Positions 5,408-7,010 of a stretch of 7,010 bases of DNA are shown in pieces. Within the stretch, counting starts at the first letter, position 1. Each line of letters opens with the position of its first letter. The notes under the pieces were generated by a model, which saw nothing but the letters and a program-made list of their open reading frames with translations, was not told the origin of the DNA and did no database searches. Origin of the DNA: Oscillospiraceae bacterium (lineage in GTDB: Bacteria; Bacillota_A; Clostridia; Oscillospirales; Oscillospiraceae); assembly GCA_017550765.1 (NCBI GenBank), contig JAFZOC010000096.1:1-7010 (forward strand). Reading direction: 5' to 3'. The translations under genes and the position numbers were made by a program.

Positions 5408-6060
5408 TGGCCCGCCGCGTTTTCGACCCGGAGCGTGGGATCTGGAAGCCGCTGGGGGCCTTGGGCGATCTGCTGATGCTCAGCCTCCTGTGGGGGACCT
5501 GCTGTATCCCGGTGCTCACCGTCGGCAGCGCCACCACCGCCCTCTACGATACGGCGGTCCACGCCCTGCGCCGGAGGGACGACGCCCTGCTCAGCCGCTT
5601 TTTCACGACCTTCAAGCGAGAGCTGAAGAGCGGGATCCTCTCGACCCTGCTCTGGATCGCCGTCCTGGCCCTGCTCTGGCTGCTCCGCCGCGCCCTGGCC
5701 GCCGCGCTGCCGGAGGGGGAGAGCCGCGCCGCGGTCCCGGTCATCACGACAGCGGTGCTGGGCTTCTTCGCGCTCTGCGTACTGGCCTGGGTCTTCCCGA
5801 CCCTCTCCCGCTTCACCTTCGGCACCCTGGGCCTCAACGTCACCGCCCTGCGCCTGGCCTTCGGGCACATCCTGCGCTCGGCGGCCCTGGCCCTGCTCAT
5901 CGGCGGCAGCGCCTGGCTCTGCCTGCGCTTCGGCCTGCCGATCATGGTCCTGCCGGGCCTCGCAGCCTGGCTGGCCACTTTCCTGATCGAGCCGGTCTTC
6001 GCGCGGTATGAGAAGGCCCCGGAGGGGGGAGCCCCGGCGGGAGACGGCCCGGAGGACTGA
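5407..6060 (+). CDS. DUF624 / YesL-family membrane protein
   Basis: A 217-residue integral membrane protein of unknown biochemical function. The N-terminal signature DLLMLSLLWGTCCIPVLTVG (21-40) followed by SATTALYDTAVHALRRRDD is typical of DUF624/YesL proteins, which in Firmicutes are commonly found beside carbohydrate ABC transporters. Likely membrane segments are at about 20-45, 79-99, 111-131, 157-173 and 176-195. The tail (202-217, KAPEGGAPAGDGPED) is Pro/Gly/acid-rich and probably disordered. The ATG at 5407 shares its A with the preceding TGA (TGATG), so the gene is probably translated by coupling with the esterase; its own ribosome site (GGAG, 11 bases upstream) is poor. Proposed roles for the family in transporter assembly or signalling are unproven. 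Confidence 0.9.
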   Translation: MARRVFDPERGIWKPLGALGDLLMLSLLWGTCCIPVLTVGSATTALYDTAVHALRRRDDALLSRFFTTFKRELKSGILSTLLWIAVLALLWLLRRALAAALPEGESRAAVPVITTAVLGFFALCVLAWVFPTLSRFTFGTLGLNVTALRLAFGHILRSAALALLIGGSAWLCLRFGLPIMVLPGLAAWLATFLIEPVFARYEKAPEGGAPAGDGPED

Positions 6061-6113
6061 GGGGACTGTCCGGCGGACTGAGGGGCTGCCCGGCGGATGC
6101 GCGGCTGCCCGCC
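6054..6113. repeat. Degenerate ~20-bp tandem repeat (three units) at the YesL stop codon
   Basis: GGACTGAGGGGACTGTCCGG and one more base (6054-6074) is followed directly by GGACTGAGGGGCTGCCCGGC (6075-6094) and a weaker third unit GGATGCGCGGCTGCCCGCC (6095-6113). The first unit contains the TGA stop of the YesL-type gene. No coding function is seen downstream, and the units may reflect slippage in a GC-rich 3' end. Confidence 0.6.
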
Positions 6114-6153
6114 GGGGACGCTCTGGCCCTGGTTTCTTATAGACCGCGACAGG

Positions 6154-6189
6154 AAAAGACGCTGCGTCGCAAGGACGCAGCGTCTTTTT
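6154..6189 (+). terminator. Bidirectional intrinsic terminator between convergent genes
   Basis: A perfect 15-bp stem (arms 6154-6168 and 6174-6188, core GACGCTGCGTC) has a 5-base loop GCAAG and TTTTT on the plus strand; the AAAA at the left arm gives TTTT on the minus strand. It can stop transcripts of the esterase-YesL operon from the left and of the NAD synthetase gene from the right. This is the strongest terminator in the window. Confidence 0.92.
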
Positions 6190-6219
6190 CAGTATATGTC
6201 TGGTCTTTTTCAGTATATG
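6182..6219. repeat. Exact 17-bp direct repeat with 21-bp period in the terminator tail
   Basis: GTCTTTTTCAGTATATG occurs at 6182-6198 and again at 6203-6219, with no mismatch and a 4-base gap. The first copy includes the end of the terminator right arm and its T run, so the duplication gives plus-strand transcripts a second T run (6206-6210). The last base of the second copy is only 5 bases from the NAD synthetase stop codon. Confidence 0.85.
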
Positions 6220-6224
6220 CCCGA

Positions 6225-7010
6225 TCAGATCTTCTCCAGGTCTTTCAGGAACAGCGCCGCCTCCGCGTCGGAGGGGATGAGCCAGCCGCTGCGGGGGGAG
6301 ACCGAGAAGGCCATCACCGCCGGGCCGTCCATCAGGCAGCTGCGCTTGAACTGCTGGGAGAAGAGGCGCTTGCACCAGCTGGTGAGCCAGCGCTTGAGCT
6401 CCTCGTCGGTGAACTCGTCGCCGTAGGCGGCCTTGGCCAGACGGAAGACCTTGGAGGGGGCGGAGCCCTCCTGCAGGATATGGTAGGTGAAAAAGTCCTG
6501 CAGGGCGTAGGAGCCCACCGCGTCCTCGCTCTTCTGCTCGATCAGATCGTCGTGGATGGGCAGCAGCTCCGGGGTCACGGGGCAGTCCAGCACGTCGTAG
6601 AGGGCGGCCTTGAGCACCCGGTCCTGGGTCGTCGCGGCGATGTGGCCCACCGCGGCGCGCACCTGGGTCTTGGTCAGGCCCAGGTTCACGTCGTACATGC
6701 TGGTGTGGTCCCCGTTGTAGGTGCACCAGCCGTCGATGTACTCGCTGAGATCCTCGGTGCCCACGTCCAGGCCGTTCACCTTGTTGGCGATGTCCATGAG
6801 GACCTGGGTGCGCTCCCGGGCCTGGGCGTTCTCGAAGGCGATGGAGTAGTCGTCGTGGGCGTGGCCGATGTCGTCGAAGTGCTGCAGCACGGCCTTGCTG
6901 ATATCGATGACGCGCACCTCGCAGCCGAGCTGCTCGGCAACAACGACGGCGTTGGACTTGGTGCGGCTGGAGGTGCCGAAGCAGGGCATGGTGCAGGCGA
7001 TCACGTTCGT
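6225..7010 (-). CDS. nadE: Glutamine-dependent NAD+ synthetase, C-terminal synthetase domain (5' end outside window)
   Basis: 261 codons plus stop are visible and the frame is open at the right edge. NadE converts nicotinate adenine dinucleotide (deamido-NAD) to NAD with ATP and ammonia taken from glutamine. The visible part is the C-terminal ATP-pyrophosphatase domain of the long, two-domain type: TMPCFGTSSRTKSNA, FENAQARERTQVLMDIAN, VGTEDLSE...GWCTYNGDHTSMYDVN, PELLP, DFFTYHIL and FSQQFKRSCLMDGP. The SGGLDS P-loop and the N-terminal glutaminase (nitrilase-like) domain should lie to the right. The GTG at 7004 is internal, not a start. Some usually constant positions differ (GTEDLSE for GTGDLSE, DGPAV for DGPKV, PRSGW for PRGDW), as judged from memory of the family. 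The gene is convergent with the sugar locus and separated from it by a terminator, so it is probably unrelated to it functionally. Confidence 0.9.
   Translation of the reverse strand, partial: TNVIACTMPCFGTSSRTKSNAVVVAEQLGCEVRVIDISKAVLQHFDDIGHAHDDYSIAFENAQARERTQVLMDIANKVNGLDVGTEDLSEYIDGWCTYNGDHTSMYDVNLGLTKTQVRAAVGHIAATTQDRVLKAALYDVLDCPVTPELLPIHDDLIEQKSEDAVGSYALQDFFTYHILQEGSAPSKVFRLAKAAYGDEFTDEELKRWLTSWCKRLFSQQFKRSCLMDGPAVMAFSVSPRSGWLIPSDAEAALFLKDLEKI

Noticed and set aside
5290..6726. 478-codon minus-strand open frame across esterase, YesL and nadE
   Set aside because: It runs through the bidirectional terminator and opposite two recognised genes, and in the nadE part it is simply another frame of the real gene. 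Composition is Arg/Gln/Gly-rich with no domain.
1..7010. CRISPR array, tRNA/rRNA gene, transposase or phage gene
   Set aside because: No regularly spaced repeats with unique spacers, no tRNA-like arms, and no mobile-element coding motifs were seen on either strand.

Overview
The window looks like chromosomal DNA from a GC-rich, Gram-positive anaerobe of the Clostridia, most likely Oscillospirales. This is inferred from four things: G/C-rich third codon positions, a typical Firmicutes lipoprotein signal (MKKLLALLLALC...LAAC), strong Shine-Dalgarno sites with sigma-A type promoters in short AT-rich gaps, and a DUF624/YesL protein beside a sugar ABC transporter. No mobile element, tRNA, rRNA or CRISPR array is visible.

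Layout. On the minus strand, read right to left, come an AGE-family (N-acylglucosamine 2-epimerase type) sugar epimerase (4560-3358), an RpiR/MurR-type regulator (3355-2501) and an intrinsic terminator near 2391-2419. A strong promoter (2261-2233) then drives a lipoprotein solute-binding protein (2157-802), a 15-bp intercistronic hairpin (732-765) and the first permease of a CUT1-type sugar importer (683 to the left edge, incomplete). On the plus strand, divergent from the epimerase, are an SGNH/GDSL-type esterase (4766-5407) and a DUF624/YesL-type membrane protein (5407-6060), whose start overlaps the esterase stop by one base. A near-perfect bidirectional terminator (6154-6189) separates these from the 3' part of a convergent glutamine-dependent NAD synthetase gene (7010-6225, incomplete at the right edge).

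How the genes may work together (inference). The binding protein and permeases import a sugar or small oligosaccharide. The esterase may remove acyl groups from it or a related compound, the epimerase interconverts C2 epimers such as GlcNAc/ManNAc, and the RpiR-type protein, which carries a SIS sugar-phosphate-binding domain, controls the locus. The best evidence for a single regulon is a 15-bp dyad, TGAAA-NNAAA-TTTCA. It occurs twice with 13 of 15 bases identical: once just upstream of the binding-protein -35, and once across the -35/spacer of the epimerase-regulator promoter. It is the candidate operator of the RpiR-type regulator.

Other points of interest are three mutually exclusive GC hairpins in the binding-protein leader, ending in a small terminator-like stem; a NAD synthetase with substitutions in usually invariant C-terminal motifs; and short tandem repeats directly after three of the stop codons. 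The proteins belong to known families. I see no clear evidence of a wholly new system; what is new here is mainly the regulatory layout.
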